Shown here in pieces: positions 1 through 6,118 of a stretch of DNA of 7,994 nt. This DNA is from Fretibacterium sp. (GTDB lineage: Bacteria > Synergistota > Synergistia > Synergistales > Aminobacteriaceae). Under the pieces are notes generated by a model that was not told the DNA's origin, ran no database searches, and saw only the letters and a program-made list of their open reading frames with translations. Numbering within the stretch: position 1 is the first letter of the stretch; every line of letters begins with the position of its first letter. Location: the NCBI GenBank assembly GCA_016280565.1, contig JAEEGY010000175.1, positions 1-7,994 on the forward strand. The letters are read 5' to 3'. The position numbers and the translations under genes are program-made.

Positions 1-1
1 C

Positions 2-90
2 GGCAGCGGCGGCACGTCCGGTGGGACCGGCGGGGACAGCGGCAGCGGCGGCACGTCCGGTGAGACCGGCGGGGGCAGCGGCAGCGGCGG
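2..90 (+). repeat. 39-bp in-frame tandem repeat coding a Gly/Ser/Thr linker
   Basis: Two consecutive 39-base units (2-40 and 41-79) differ at only two bases and encode GSGGTSGGTGGDS and GSGGTSGETGGGS. A third, degenerate start (GSGGG) follows from 80. The unit is a multiple of three, so copy-number changes keep the frame. The array runs off the left edge, and its full length cannot be seen. It encodes a flexible spacer between the unseen N-terminal part and the rest of the envelope protein. Confidence 0.85.
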
Positions 91-841
91 CGGCACGGTG
101 ACCCCTGACCCGGTCAAGCCCGACGACACGGGCGAGGCCGTCAGCGAGGACATTGCGCCGGATGTGGACCCGCTGCCCGACGTGACGGAGCCCGACGCAG
201 GGCAGGTCCCGGCCGCGGCCGCTAAGGAAGAGGTCAAAGACAGCCCCGTTACGCAGAAAACCGTGGCTGAGGCCCTGGGCGCGGACATGGACGAAATTGA
301 GCTTGTCCCCATGGCCTCGGTGGATCAGACGGACACCCGCACGGAGGAGCAGAAGACGGAGGTCGGCAACAGGGCAGTGGAGTCCCGCGGCGGGGACGCG
401 GGCCGGAGGGTGACCTTTGTCCTGGTGCTGCACCCCATGCGCCCAAAGAAAACCGGCATCCACACGTTCCACCTGCCCATTCCGGACAACATGAAAACGG
501 GGGACTTCCTCGTCTGGTTCTCCGGTGAGAAGCCGAAAACCGACGGCGCGAGCGTGAGCGTGGCGGCGGGCCCCGAACCCGGCGGGACGGTGTTCATCGA
601 CGAGGCCACGGGCCGGAAAACGGATGTTGTGCCGGAGAGCCGCAGCGTGAGCGTGGCCGCGTACCTGAACGCCGAGAGGGAATACGAGCCGGTCATCCTG
701 ACGGAGAAGCCGTCCGGTGACGGCGATGACAACCCCGACAGCCCCACCAGCAACAAGGATAGCGGCGGCGGGTGTGACGCCGGCTTTGGCGGAATGGCGC
801 TCCTTGCCCTCCTGGGGCTGATAGCGACAAAAAAGCATTGA
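2..841 (+). CDS. Synergist-CTERM surface/envelope protein, 5'-truncated by window edge
   Basis: The frame is open from the first bases, so this is the C-terminal 279 residues of a longer protein. A GTG at 98 is only an internal Val codon, because the repeat upstream reads on in the same frame. In order: a Gly/Ser/Thr-rich linker built from a 13-residue repeat (about residues 1-30), a Pro/Asp/Glu-rich stretch (about 33-80), a globular-looking part with beta-strand-like segments (about 135-235) that contains SVSVAA twice, another Asp/Ser/Pro-rich spacer, and the end SGGGCDAGFGG plus a short hydrophobic run and TKKH. That end matches the Synergist-CTERM sorting signal, so the protein is probably exported and processed or anchored at the envelope near the Cys. 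The globular part is not a family I recognise and its function is unknown. The sorting-signal assignment is firm; the role is not. Confidence 0.88.
   Translation, partial: GSGGTSGGTGGDSGSGGTSGETGGGSGSGGGTVTPDPVKPDDTGEAVSEDIAPDVDPLPDVTEPDAGQVPAAAAKEEVKDSPVTQKTVAEALGADMDEIELVPMASVDQTDTRTEEQKTEVGNRAVESRGGDAGRRVTFVLVLHPMRPKKTGIHTFHLPIPDNMKTGDFLVWFSGEKPKTDGASVSVAAGPEPGGTVFIDEATGRKTDVVPESRSVSVAAYLNAEREYEPVILTEKPSGDGDDNPDSPTSNKDSGGGCDAGFGGMALLALLGLIATKKH
764..838 (+). other. Synergist-CTERM C-terminal sorting signal
   Basis: The segment encodes GGGCDAGFGG, then a Leu/Ala-rich hydrophobic stretch, then a basic tail (TKKH). The layout of Gly-rich Cys motif, short membrane-like span and Lys/Arg end is that of the Synergist-CTERM class of protein-sorting signals, found on many exported proteins in Synergistota. 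The Cys codon is at 773-775. By analogy with other tripartite C-terminal signals, processing near this Cys by a dedicated envelope enzyme is inferred. Confidence 0.82.
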
Positions 842-878
842 GGCGCGCCGGCCTGGCGCCGGGCGTCTGAGATCCCTG

Positions 879-910
879 ACATCCCGCCGGCCCCCAGGGC
901 GGCGGGATGT
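879..910 (+). terminator. GC-rich hairpin after the Synergist-CTERM gene, possible terminator
   Basis: ACATCCCGCCG (879-889) pairs perfectly with 900-910, giving an 11-bp stem with a 10-base loop. It lies 38 bases after the stop codon. What follows is ATTATAATAA rather than a T run, so it is not a canonical intrinsic terminator. It may weaken transcription, stabilise the mRNA 3' end, or work with Rho. A smaller GGCGC/GCGCC inverted repeat (842-860) sits just upstream, directly after the stop. Confidence 0.4.
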
Positions 911-912
911 AT

Positions 913-918
913 TATAAT
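913..918 (+). promoter_or_regulatory. Possible -10 box (TATAAT) for the thioredoxin gene
   Basis: A perfect TATAAT occurs in a short AT-rich patch in otherwise GC-rich DNA, about 80 bases before the thioredoxin start. The expected -35 position (about 890-895) falls in the GC hairpin and does not resemble TTGACA, and there is no properly placed extended -10 TG. It would be a weak or activator-dependent sigma-70-type promoter if real. A chance match is possible. Confidence 0.3.
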
Positions 919-948
919 AACCATCATACAAACCGGATGGGGCGTATC

Positions 949-967
949 GGGAGAAATTTTCTCTCCC
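949..967. repeat. Small inverted repeat in the thioredoxin 5' leader
   Basis: GGGAGA (949-954) is complementary to TCTCCC (962-967) around an AATTTTC centre, and the nested GAGAAATTTTCTC is almost a perfect palindrome. It lies between the possible -10 box and the ribosome binding site, so it could be an operator or a small leader hairpin. It is short, and no known regulator site is recognised. Confidence 0.3.
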
Positions 968-984
968 TGAACTTAGATCAAACG

Positions 985-991
985 AAAGGAG
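985..991 (+). promoter_or_regulatory. Ribosome binding site of the thioredoxin gene
   Basis: AAAGGAG lies 9 bases before ATG 1001 and 6 bases before an in-frame GTG at 998. Both spacings are workable. The ATG is preferred as the stronger initiator, and the choice changes the protein by a single residue. Confidence 0.75.
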
Positions 992-1000
992 CTGTTTGTG

Positions 1001-1378
1001 ATGAAAGTTAAGGTTTGGGCTGTCGCCCTTGGCCTGATGGTGCTGCTGGCGGGCTGCCTTCCCGCGGGGGCGGCGGCGAAAGCAAAAGCGCAGGCAAAAT
1101 TGCCCACGCTCAAGATGCTGTCCACCACCACCTGCCCTGCCTGCGACATGATGGAACCCGTCCTGGAGGAACTTAAGACCCGGTATAAGGGCAAGGTCGC
1201 CACGGAGCATATCTACCTGGAGGATCACCCGGAGGTCGCCCGGAAATACAAAGTGCGCTACGTCCCCACTTTGATCTTCAGCGACGCGAAGGGGAGGGAG
1301 TTTGCCCAGAAGATCGGCTACAAGCCCCTTGAGGAGGTCCTCGCCGTCTTCGCCAAGGGCGGGGTGAAACTCAAGTAG
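1001..1378 (+). CDS. Thioredoxin-fold lipoprotein with CPAC active site
   Basis: This 125-residue protein has a lipoprotein signal peptide: basic Lys2 and Lys4, a hydrophobic core, and the lipobox LAGC with the lipidated Cys at 19. A short Ala/Lys-rich tether follows, then one thioredoxin fold. The redox motif CPAC is at residues 45-48, after a strand ending in STTT. The cis-Pro loop is YVPT (Pro89), and the TLIF strand and GYKPLEEV helix complete the domain. It is close to a minimal thioredoxin in length. It should act as a thiol-disulfide oxidoreductase anchored in the cell envelope, facing the periplasm. Leu rather than Asp follows the lipid Cys, which by the E. coli rule would allow outer-membrane sorting. 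Its electron donor (for example a CcdA/DsbD-type protein) is not in the window. It has its own leader and terminator, so it is probably monocistronic. An in-frame GTG at 998 is an alternative start. Confidence 0.9.
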   Translation: MKVKVWAVALGLMVLLAGCLPAGAAAKAKAQAKLPTLKMLSTTTCPACDMMEPVLEELKTRYKGKVATEHIYLEDHPEVARKYKVRYVPTLIFSDAKGREFAQKIGYKPLEEVLAVFAKGGVKLK

Positions 1379-1400
1379 GCCCTCAGTTTTTCGGACTGTC

Positions 1401-1438
1401 AAGGGGAGCAGAGGCGGCCGCTTCTGCTCCCCTTTTTT
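1401..1438 (+). terminator. Intrinsic terminator after the thioredoxin gene
   Basis: AAGGGGAGCAGA (1401-1412) pairs perfectly with 1423-1434. The stem can extend through a G-T and two G-C pairs to a GGCC loop, and six T (1433-1438) follow directly. This is a textbook Rho-independent terminator on the + strand. It lies between two convergent transcription units. In the other direction the stem is followed by only two T, so it would be a poor terminator for the minus-strand operon, although the stem may still help. Confidence 0.9.
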
Positions 1439-1455
1439 GTGCCCCCACGTTAAAT

Positions 1456-2652
1456 CTAGAACTGCGCTGTGCTCAGCAGGGCTGCCAGCTGGTCCACCTG
1501 GGGGAAAACTTGACTCCTGGCTATTTCGATATACCGCTCGGCTTCCCCCTCCGCCAGGGAAGAGGATATCGCAGGGGCCAGCGCGGCCCGCAGCAGGGCT
1601 GCCGCGCGGATGACCTCCTCGTGCCTCTGGATGACGTTCTCGTCCTCCGTCTCGAAATATGTGCGTATCATGATGTCCCAGAACTTCTTTGCCCCTTCAG
1701 GGTCAAGGCCCGTCGCGCTCTTCACGGCGTCCCCGGGTTGGTTGACGTAGTGCATATAAGTCGTTCCCAGGTCGAAGATGGGGTTTCCGCAGCTGAGCCC
1801 CGCCATGTTGATCAACAGCAGCTCCGTGCCCTGGACAAAGATGTTCCGGCCATAGAAGCTGCCGTACACGACCGTATCCGCCGGGGGGATCGCCTGGATC
1901 AGCCGGGTCAGCGCTGCCACTTCCTCCGGCTTCAGCCAGGCCCCCATTTTTTGAGCCCACCCTTCAAAGAGGGTCTGGGTCTCCGGCAACAAGCCAGGAT
2001 CCGGCTCGGCGGAATGGACGATCTTCAAAAGTTTCCCCATGTCCGCAGCGAACTTATCCCGCTCCTCAAAGCTGGAGTTTATGATCGAGGAGATGGTATC
2101 CACCTGGACAAGTTCATAGAGCATCCCGTAGTGCCCCTTGTACATCACCACATCGTAGGCGATGATGGTGGGGATCCCGTTCATAAACGCGATCTGAGCG
2201 TACCTTCGTTCCTGCTCGATGGCCTCAAGGCTTTTTTCGTGGGAGTAGACCTTCAGGAGCGTGTCGTCATCCATGCGATAGATGGTGAGAGAACTGCTGC
2301 CTCCCAGCTTTCGCGCTTCCCTCCCGGAGATGTCCTTCATGCCCCGGGAGACCTCAAAGAGCTGGGAGAAGCCCGTTACCTCCAGGATCTCGTTGACTCT
2401 CGGCGAGACGTTGATGATCCTGATCGGCTCCTTTTCCTTTTTCCTCAGACTCAGGAGTATACGGAGCCCTGCGCTGGAGATATACTCCAGCTCGCTGCAC
2501 TCAAAGACGATCCCCCCCTCGGGATGGGCTTCGCGCTCCTTGGTGACCGTGGTCTCAAATTCTTTGACGGTCACGGAGTCGACCCGGCCCGCAACGGTAA
2601 ACACAAGCTGTTCGTCGTTCACGGCGGCTTTCAGATTATATTTTCTCCCCAT
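1456..2652 (-). CDS. STAS domain fused to APH-like pseudokinase (copy A)
   Basis: This 398-residue, probably cytosolic protein has two parts. Residues 5-105 form a STAS domain of the anti-sigma-factor-antagonist type, with the signature LEYISSAGLRILL; Ser59/Ser60 occupy the phosphorylation site. Residues 119-398 form an aminoglycoside/choline-phosphotransferase-like fold. They keep the ATP-binding Lys (LLKVY, Lys134), helix Glu (Glu146/Glu148), hinge GMLYELV (176-182), loop Asn270 and the NPIFDLG motif. The catalytic HGD of active relatives is YGS (263-265), and the metal-binding Asp (usually LIDM) is Asn282, so phosphotransfer is unlikely and a pseudokinase is inferred. ATG 2652 follows the phosphatase stop by six bases. 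AAGGAG abuts it directly, while AGGGGGAG at 2662-2669 is at the normal 9-base distance, suggesting translational coupling. It is the last gene of the operon. The STAS domain should be the substrate of the upstream phosphatase-kinase; the partner of the C-terminal half is unknown. Confidence 0.88.
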   Translation of the reverse strand: MGRKYNLKAAVNDEQLVFTVAGRVDSVTVKEFETTVTKEREAHPEGGIVFECSELEYISSAGLRILLSLRKKEKEPIRIINVSPRVNEILEVTGFSQLFEVSRGMKDISGREARKLGGSSSLTIYRMDDDTLLKVYSHEKSLEAIEQERRYAQIAFMNGIPTIIAYDVVMYKGHYGMLYELVQVDTISSIINSSFEERDKFAADMGKLLKIVHSAEPDPGLLPETQTLFEGWAQKMGAWLKPEEVAALTRLIQAIPPADTVVYGSFYGRNIFVQGTELLLINMAGLSCGNPIFDLGTTYMHYVNQPGDAVKSATGLDPEGAKKFWDIMIRTYFETEDENVIQRHEEVIRAAALLRAALAPAISSSLAEGEAERYIEIARSQVFPQVDQLAALLSTAQF

Positions 2653-2658
2653 CTCCTT

Positions 2659-5259
2659 TTACTCCCCCTTCTCCTCAAGGCGCTTCTGCATTCTCAATAT
2701 ATTTTTCCCATCTTTATATTCGTAAGAGAGATCGTCCATGCTCTTTTTGACCATGTAGATCCCCAGACCGCCGATGGGCCGTTCCACGGCGGAAAGGGTC
2801 ACGTCGGGGTCGGGTTTGATGAGAGGGTTGTAGGGGACGCCGCCGTCAGTAAAGGTGAGCACGATCGTCTTTCCCTGCCCGCACTCTGGAGCCCCGTCCA
2901 GTATTTCTACACCGATCACTGCCAGCCCCCCCTTGGGCGTGTAGGCATAGCTCGCTATATTGACAAATATCTCCTCAACCGCCACGTCGATCTGCATCTG
3001 AGCTCTCGGGGGACAGTCCCAGGCGTCCAGATATCTGTCCACAAAGTCGTGGACCTCCTCGAGCATTTCTATCCTTGCCTCGACGGTCAATTCCCCGCTT
3101 CTTCCCGCGGGCCCCTGTTCCATTTTTTCCAGTTGTTCCTCCTCCAAGGGCTTCCCCCCCTCACCATAGTATTGTAACGCCAGCATGGTGATATCGTCGA
3201 ATTGCGGCGCGTTCCCGGCAAAGGCGTCGATCTCGCTTTTCATGGAAACGAGGAGCTCCTCCACCGGCTCCGCACTGTGGCGATTCAGCGCGTCGAGCAT
3301 ACGCCTGATGCCAAAGAGGTCGTCCGGCTCCTCGTCCGGGTCCTGGGGCGGCGCATCCTCCGGCATGGGACAGGTCGCGTCCGTCACGCCGTCCGTGTAG
3401 AGGAAAAGGCTGTCCCCCGGGCGCAGCGTAAACTTGTCCTCACGGAAATGCAGCCCCTTCAGTGTCGCAACCGCGGGGTGGGTCCCCAGCTTCATCAGCC
3501 GGTAAGTTCCACCGGCGCGCTTAAGGACCGGGTATTCGTGGCCGGCGTTGGTGGCGATGACCTTTCCTGTGGAAAGCTCCAGGATGCCCAGCCACACCGT
3601 CACGAAGACCTCGGAACTGCTCTCCTCGCAGAGCTGGTTGTTGATATCGGTCAATATCTCCGGGGGCGTCCCCCCCATCTGGGCGCGGTTCTTGATGAGC
3701 GTCTTGGCAATAGCCATAAAGAGCGCCGCCGGGACCCCCTTGCCCGCAACGTCGGCTATCACCAGCGCCAGATGGTCTTCATCGATCAGGAAGAAGTCAT
3801 AGAAGTCGCCGCCCACCTCCTTGGCAGGGGTCATGGTGGCGTAGATGTCAAACTCACAGCGGTCCGGGAACGGCGGGAAGGTGCGCGGCAGCAGGTCCAG
3901 CTGGATATGCGTCGCAATATCCATCTCGGCGCTGATGCGCTCCGTTTCGGCGGTGGCGGCAGAGAGGTTTTGCACATAATTCTTCAGGGAGGCCGCCATG
4001 TTGTTGAAGCCCTCCGCCAGGTCCCCGATCTCGTCGTCGTCGTAAACCGTGGCGCGGTAATCCAGGTTGCCCTCGCTGATCTTCTCCACGTCCCTCCGCA
4101 GCGCGGCAATGGGGCCGGTGAGACGTTCGGAGAGCGTGCTGCTCCCCTTGGCGATCAGCGCGATGATCCATATCCCTGCCGCGAGGAAAAGGAACATCAT
4201 CATAACGATGTTGCGCTTCATGGAACGCACTGGCGCAAGGATATCCTTCTCCGGAACGCAGATGCAGTATTTCCAGTTTGTACTGGCGATCGGGGTGTAG
4301 GCGTAATAGAACCCCGCCGACGACAGGGAGACCCCCGTTTTGCCGTTGAGTATCCGGGCAACGATGCCCCCGGGATCGCCGCCGTTGTTTTGCTTGTAGT
4401 AATAGTAATACAGATCGCGGTTGTTCTTTGGATCGCTGTTGCCCAAGGGGCCGATGATGTACCCCCTCCGGTCCACAAGGAAGGCGTGGGCTCCGTGGCC
4501 CATGTCCAGCCCCAGGATCGCGTGGTACAGATCAGAGATCAGGATATCCATGGCAACGACGCCGGCAAAGTTATCCCCGGCATCATAAAACGGCGCCGCG
4601 CAGGTGATGGTCAGGCCCCGGCCATAGACGTCCTGGTATATCTCCGTAAAGCAGACGGACTTTGTGGCCTTCACCCGGCGATACCATATCGAGTTGCGGA
4701 AATTGTAATACGTCTCGCTGTCCCCGGCCTCCGGGATGGCCAGCTGGGACTGGGCGTCGTAAGCGAGCATCAGCCCGTTCTCCGTGCCGAGGTAGATCGT
4801 GGTGATGACGCCCTGGTTCTCCACCATGATGGGGGCCCACATCTCCTCCGTGCCGCTCAGAAGAAGCATCTCCTCCCGCACGCTCTCCACGGAGATGTCC
4901 CGGTTTGCGAGACTGCGCTGCATGGCGCAGATGTTCGCGTTCTCCATGCGGGGAGGCAGGACCTCCCGGCCCCCGACGGCGCCGGGGGCCACATAGAGAT
5001 CGTGAAGGAAGTTAGCCAGCGTGCGGGCACAGGCGGCAAACTTTCCCAGCTCCGAGTCCACCCCATGAGCCCGGCCGATCACCATGCCCTGGAGGGTCTG
5101 TTCCATCTGCAGGGTCAGGGCGGACTCGCTGTCCCGCTGGATGAGTGCCATGCTGAGAAGCGCCCCGGCGCTGGTCAGCACCAGAGAGGCCAGCGCGATG
5201 AACAACATCATCTGCTGGACTTTTTTGCGTATGGGACGCCTCTTTTTCCTGTTAAACAC
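2659..5259 (-). CDS. Membrane Cache-HAMP-PP2C phosphatase fused to RsbW-like serine kinase (copy A)
   Basis: This 866-residue inner-membrane protein has a basic N-terminus and first transmembrane helix (about 17-40), then a periplasmic double-Cache-like sensor (about 45-345) with a WY pair (192-193) and a VVAMDI strand. The second helix (about 350-370) and HAMP with coiled-coil linker (about 371-450) follow. The PP2C/SpoIIE phosphatase (about 468-698) keeps its metal-binding Asps in GGDFYDFF (Asp485), ADVAGKG (Asp503), YTDGV (Asp623) and FDDIT (688-689). Residues about 725-860 form a HATPase of the SpoIIAB/RsbW class, with N-box Glu763 and Asn767, Asp805 in DGG, and a GGLGIYMVK lid. So both dephosphorylation and rephosphorylation of a STAS protein appear to reside in one polypeptide. 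The start is GTG with AAAGAGG 7 bases upstream, giving a sensible basic N-terminus. It lies 19 bases after the preceding APH-like gene and 6 before its STAS partner. The sensed ligand is unknown. Confidence 0.92.
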   Translation of the reverse strand: MFNRKKRRPIRKKVQQMMLFIALASLVLTSAGALLSMALIQRDSESALTLQMEQTLQGMVIGRAHGVDSELGKFAACARTLANFLHDLYVAPGAVGGREVLPPRMENANICAMQRSLANRDISVESVREEMLLLSGTEEMWAPIMVENQGVITTIYLGTENGLMLAYDAQSQLAIPEAGDSETYYNFRNSIWYRRVKATKSVCFTEIYQDVYGRGLTITCAAPFYDAGDNFAGVVAMDILISDLYHAILGLDMGHGAHAFLVDRRGYIIGPLGNSDPKNNRDLYYYYYKQNNGGDPGGIVARILNGKTGVSLSSAGFYYAYTPIASTNWKYCICVPEKDILAPVRSMKRNIVMMMFLFLAAGIWIIALIAKGSSTLSERLTGPIAALRRDVEKISEGNLDYRATVYDDDEIGDLAEGFNNMAASLKNYVQNLSAATAETERISAEMDIATHIQLDLLPRTFPPFPDRCEFDIYATMTPAKEVGGDFYDFFLIDEDHLALVIADVAGKGVPAALFMAIAKTLIKNRAQMGGTPPEILTDINNQLCEESSSEVFVTVWLGILELSTGKVIATNAGHEYPVLKRAGGTYRLMKLGTHPAVATLKGLHFREDKFTLRPGDSLFLYTDGVTDATCPMPEDAPPQDPDEEPDDLFGIRRMLDALNRHSAEPVEELLVSMKSEIDAFAGNAPQFDDITMLALQYYGEGGKPLEEEQLEKMEQGPAGRSGELTVEARIEMLEEVHDFVDRYLDAWDCPPRAQMQIDVAVEEIFVNIASYAYTPKGGLAVIGVEILDGAPECGQGKTIVLTFTDGGVPYNPLIKPDPDVTLSAVERPIGGLGIYMVKKSMDDLSYEYKDGKNILRMQKRLEEKGE

Positions 5260-5278
5260 GACCGCGCCTCTTTGGGAC
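5260..5278 (-). promoter_or_regulatory. 19-base junction with ribosome binding site of the copy A phosphatase-kinase
   Basis: The spacer between the copy B pseudokinase stop (TAA) and the GTG start of the copy A phosphatase-kinase contains AAAGAGG (5267-5273) at 7 bases from the GTG. It is too short for an independent promoter of usual size, so both duplicated units are probably on one transcript. The spacer between phosphatase-B and STAS-B is also 19 bases. Confidence 0.65.
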
Positions 5279-6091
5279 TTAAAACCTTGCGCTGCTCAAC
5301 AGGACGGCCAGATAATCCGCCGCGGGGAGAAGGTCCCGCCGGGCCCGGGCGATGAAGGGCTCCGCCTCCCCGCCGGTCATGGACGCGGCCGCGGGAGAGA
5401 GGGCGGAGCGCAACAGTGCCGCCGCCTGGATCACATCCTCCTGCTTCTTTACCGCATTGGTGTCCGTCGTCCCGAGGTAGGCCCGGATCATGACATCCCA
5501 AAATTTCTTCGCCTGGATCGTCTTGAGGCTGGGGTGCTGGGACAACTGTTCCACCTCAGCCATGTGGTTCATGTAGATGGCCCCCAGATCAAAGATGGGG
5601 TTCCCGCAGCTGATGCACGCCATGTTGATGAGCAGCGGCTCTCCGTGCTGGATAAAGACGTTGCGGGGATGGAAGTTTCCATACACCACGGTATCCGCCT
5701 CCGGAATGATATGGATCAGCCGGCATAGCTTCTCGATCTCCTGGGAGTAGAGCCAGGGGCTCATCCGCCGCGCCCACCCCTCGTAGATGGCCGAGGTCCT
5801 GGGCAGGATGCCGGGCTCCGGCGTGGCCTTATGGATGGTCTTCAGGAGCTTGCCCATCTCTGCCGCGTACTGGTCCATCTTCCATGGCGTGGCCTCGATC
5901 AGGGAGGCCACCGTCGTGGCCTTGACCAGCTCGTAGAGCATTCCGAGCCTGCCCTTGTAGGTGACGACATCGTAGGCAATCAGTGTTGGGACCCCACTCA
6001 GAAACGCAGCCTGGGCGTATTGCCGTTCCTGCTCAATGGCGTCGAGGCTCGTCCCATCAGGGTAGACCTTCAGCAGCGTGTCCTCCCCCAT
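5279..6091 (-). CDS. APH-like pseudokinase domain, split from STAS by an in-frame TAG (copy B)
   Basis: This is the C-terminal half of the copy B equivalent of the STAS-pseudokinase gene. Homology to copy A continues upstream of ATG 6091 to just after a TAG at 6116-6118 (SGTIPVYRM aligns with SSSLTIYRM), in the same frame as the STAS ORF. From the ATG it is 270 residues: ATP-site Lys8 (LLKVY), Glu20/Glu22, hinge GMLYELV (50-56), and YGNFHPRN (137-144), where active relatives have HGD. INM (155-157) stands where they have IDM, and NPIFDLG follows. Both catalytic Asps are therefore lost, as in copy A. No Shine-Dalgarno sequence lies at a useful distance before the ATG. Translation would need TAG readthrough, reinitiation or an inefficient start; otherwise it is a decaying pseudogene. 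The reading frame is otherwise intact over its whole length, which argues against old decay. Confidence 0.7.
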   Translation of the reverse strand: MGEDTLLKVYPDGTSLDAIEQERQYAQAAFLSGVPTLIAYDVVTYKGRLGMLYELVKATTVASLIEATPWKMDQYAAEMGKLLKTIHKATPEPGILPRTSAIYEGWARRMSPWLYSQEIEKLCRLIHIIPEADTVVYGNFHPRNVFIQHGEPLLINMACISCGNPIFDLGAIYMNHMAEVEQLSQHPSLKTIQAKKFWDVMIRAYLGTTDTNAVKKQEDVIQAAALLRSALSPAAASMTGGEAEPFIARARRDLLPAADYLAVLLSSARF

Positions 6092-6115
6092 GCGGTAGAC
6101 CGGGATAGTGCCGCT

Positions 6116-6118
6116 CTA
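6116..6118 (-). other. In-frame TAG between STAS-B and its pseudokinase domain
   Basis: Reading through this TAG gives a 395-codon frame (5279-6466) collinear with the 398-residue copy A protein. The stop falls in the inter-domain linker, replacing the second Gly of the copy A sequence KLGGSSS. TAG is also used as an ordinary terminal stop by the thioredoxin and copy A STAS genes here, so general reassignment of TAG is not suggested. A real nonsense mutation, a fission into two genes, programmed readthrough and a sequencing error remain possible. Confidence 0.85.

Noticed and set aside
2..90. CRISPR or intergenic direct repeats
   Set aside because: The 39-base units are directly adjacent with no spacers and are in frame with the coding sequence.
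2..97. Starting the first gene at the GTG at 98
   Set aside because: The frame stays open to the left edge and encodes a continuing Gly/Ser/Thr repeat. There is no ribosome binding site before the GTG.
325..927. Minus-strand open frame of 200 codons opposite the Synergist-CTERM gene
   Set aside because: The + strand frame has a conserved sorting signal and an in-frame repeat. The antisense frame is Ser/Pro/Arg-rich and unrecognisable.
1456..2652. An aminoglycoside resistance kinase
   Set aside because: The fold is APH-like, but the catalytic and metal-binding Asps are missing and it is fused to a STAS switch in a signalling operon, so antibiotic modification is not supported.
1510..3177. 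Long + strand open frame of 555 codons opposite the STAS-pseudokinase gene and the end of the phosphatase-kinase gene
   Set aside because: It is antisense to well-supported genes with recognisable domains, its translation resembles no family, and GC-rich codon bias on the other strand commonly leaves such long open frames.
3202..5355. Long + strand open frame of 717 codons opposite the phosphatase-kinase gene
   Set aside because: It shows Arg/His/Gly-rich shadow composition with no domain. The minus strand encodes the clear Cache-HAMP-PP2C protein over the same bases.
5084..5728. + strand open frame of 214 codons opposite the phosphatase-kinase start and the copy B pseudokinase
   Set aside because: It spans the junction of two minus-strand genes and has no domain; it is an antisense shadow.
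6116..6118. Genome-wide recoding of TAG as a sense codon
   Set aside because: TAG ends the thioredoxin gene and the copy A STAS gene at natural protein ends in this same window, so at most a site-specific readthrough is plausible.
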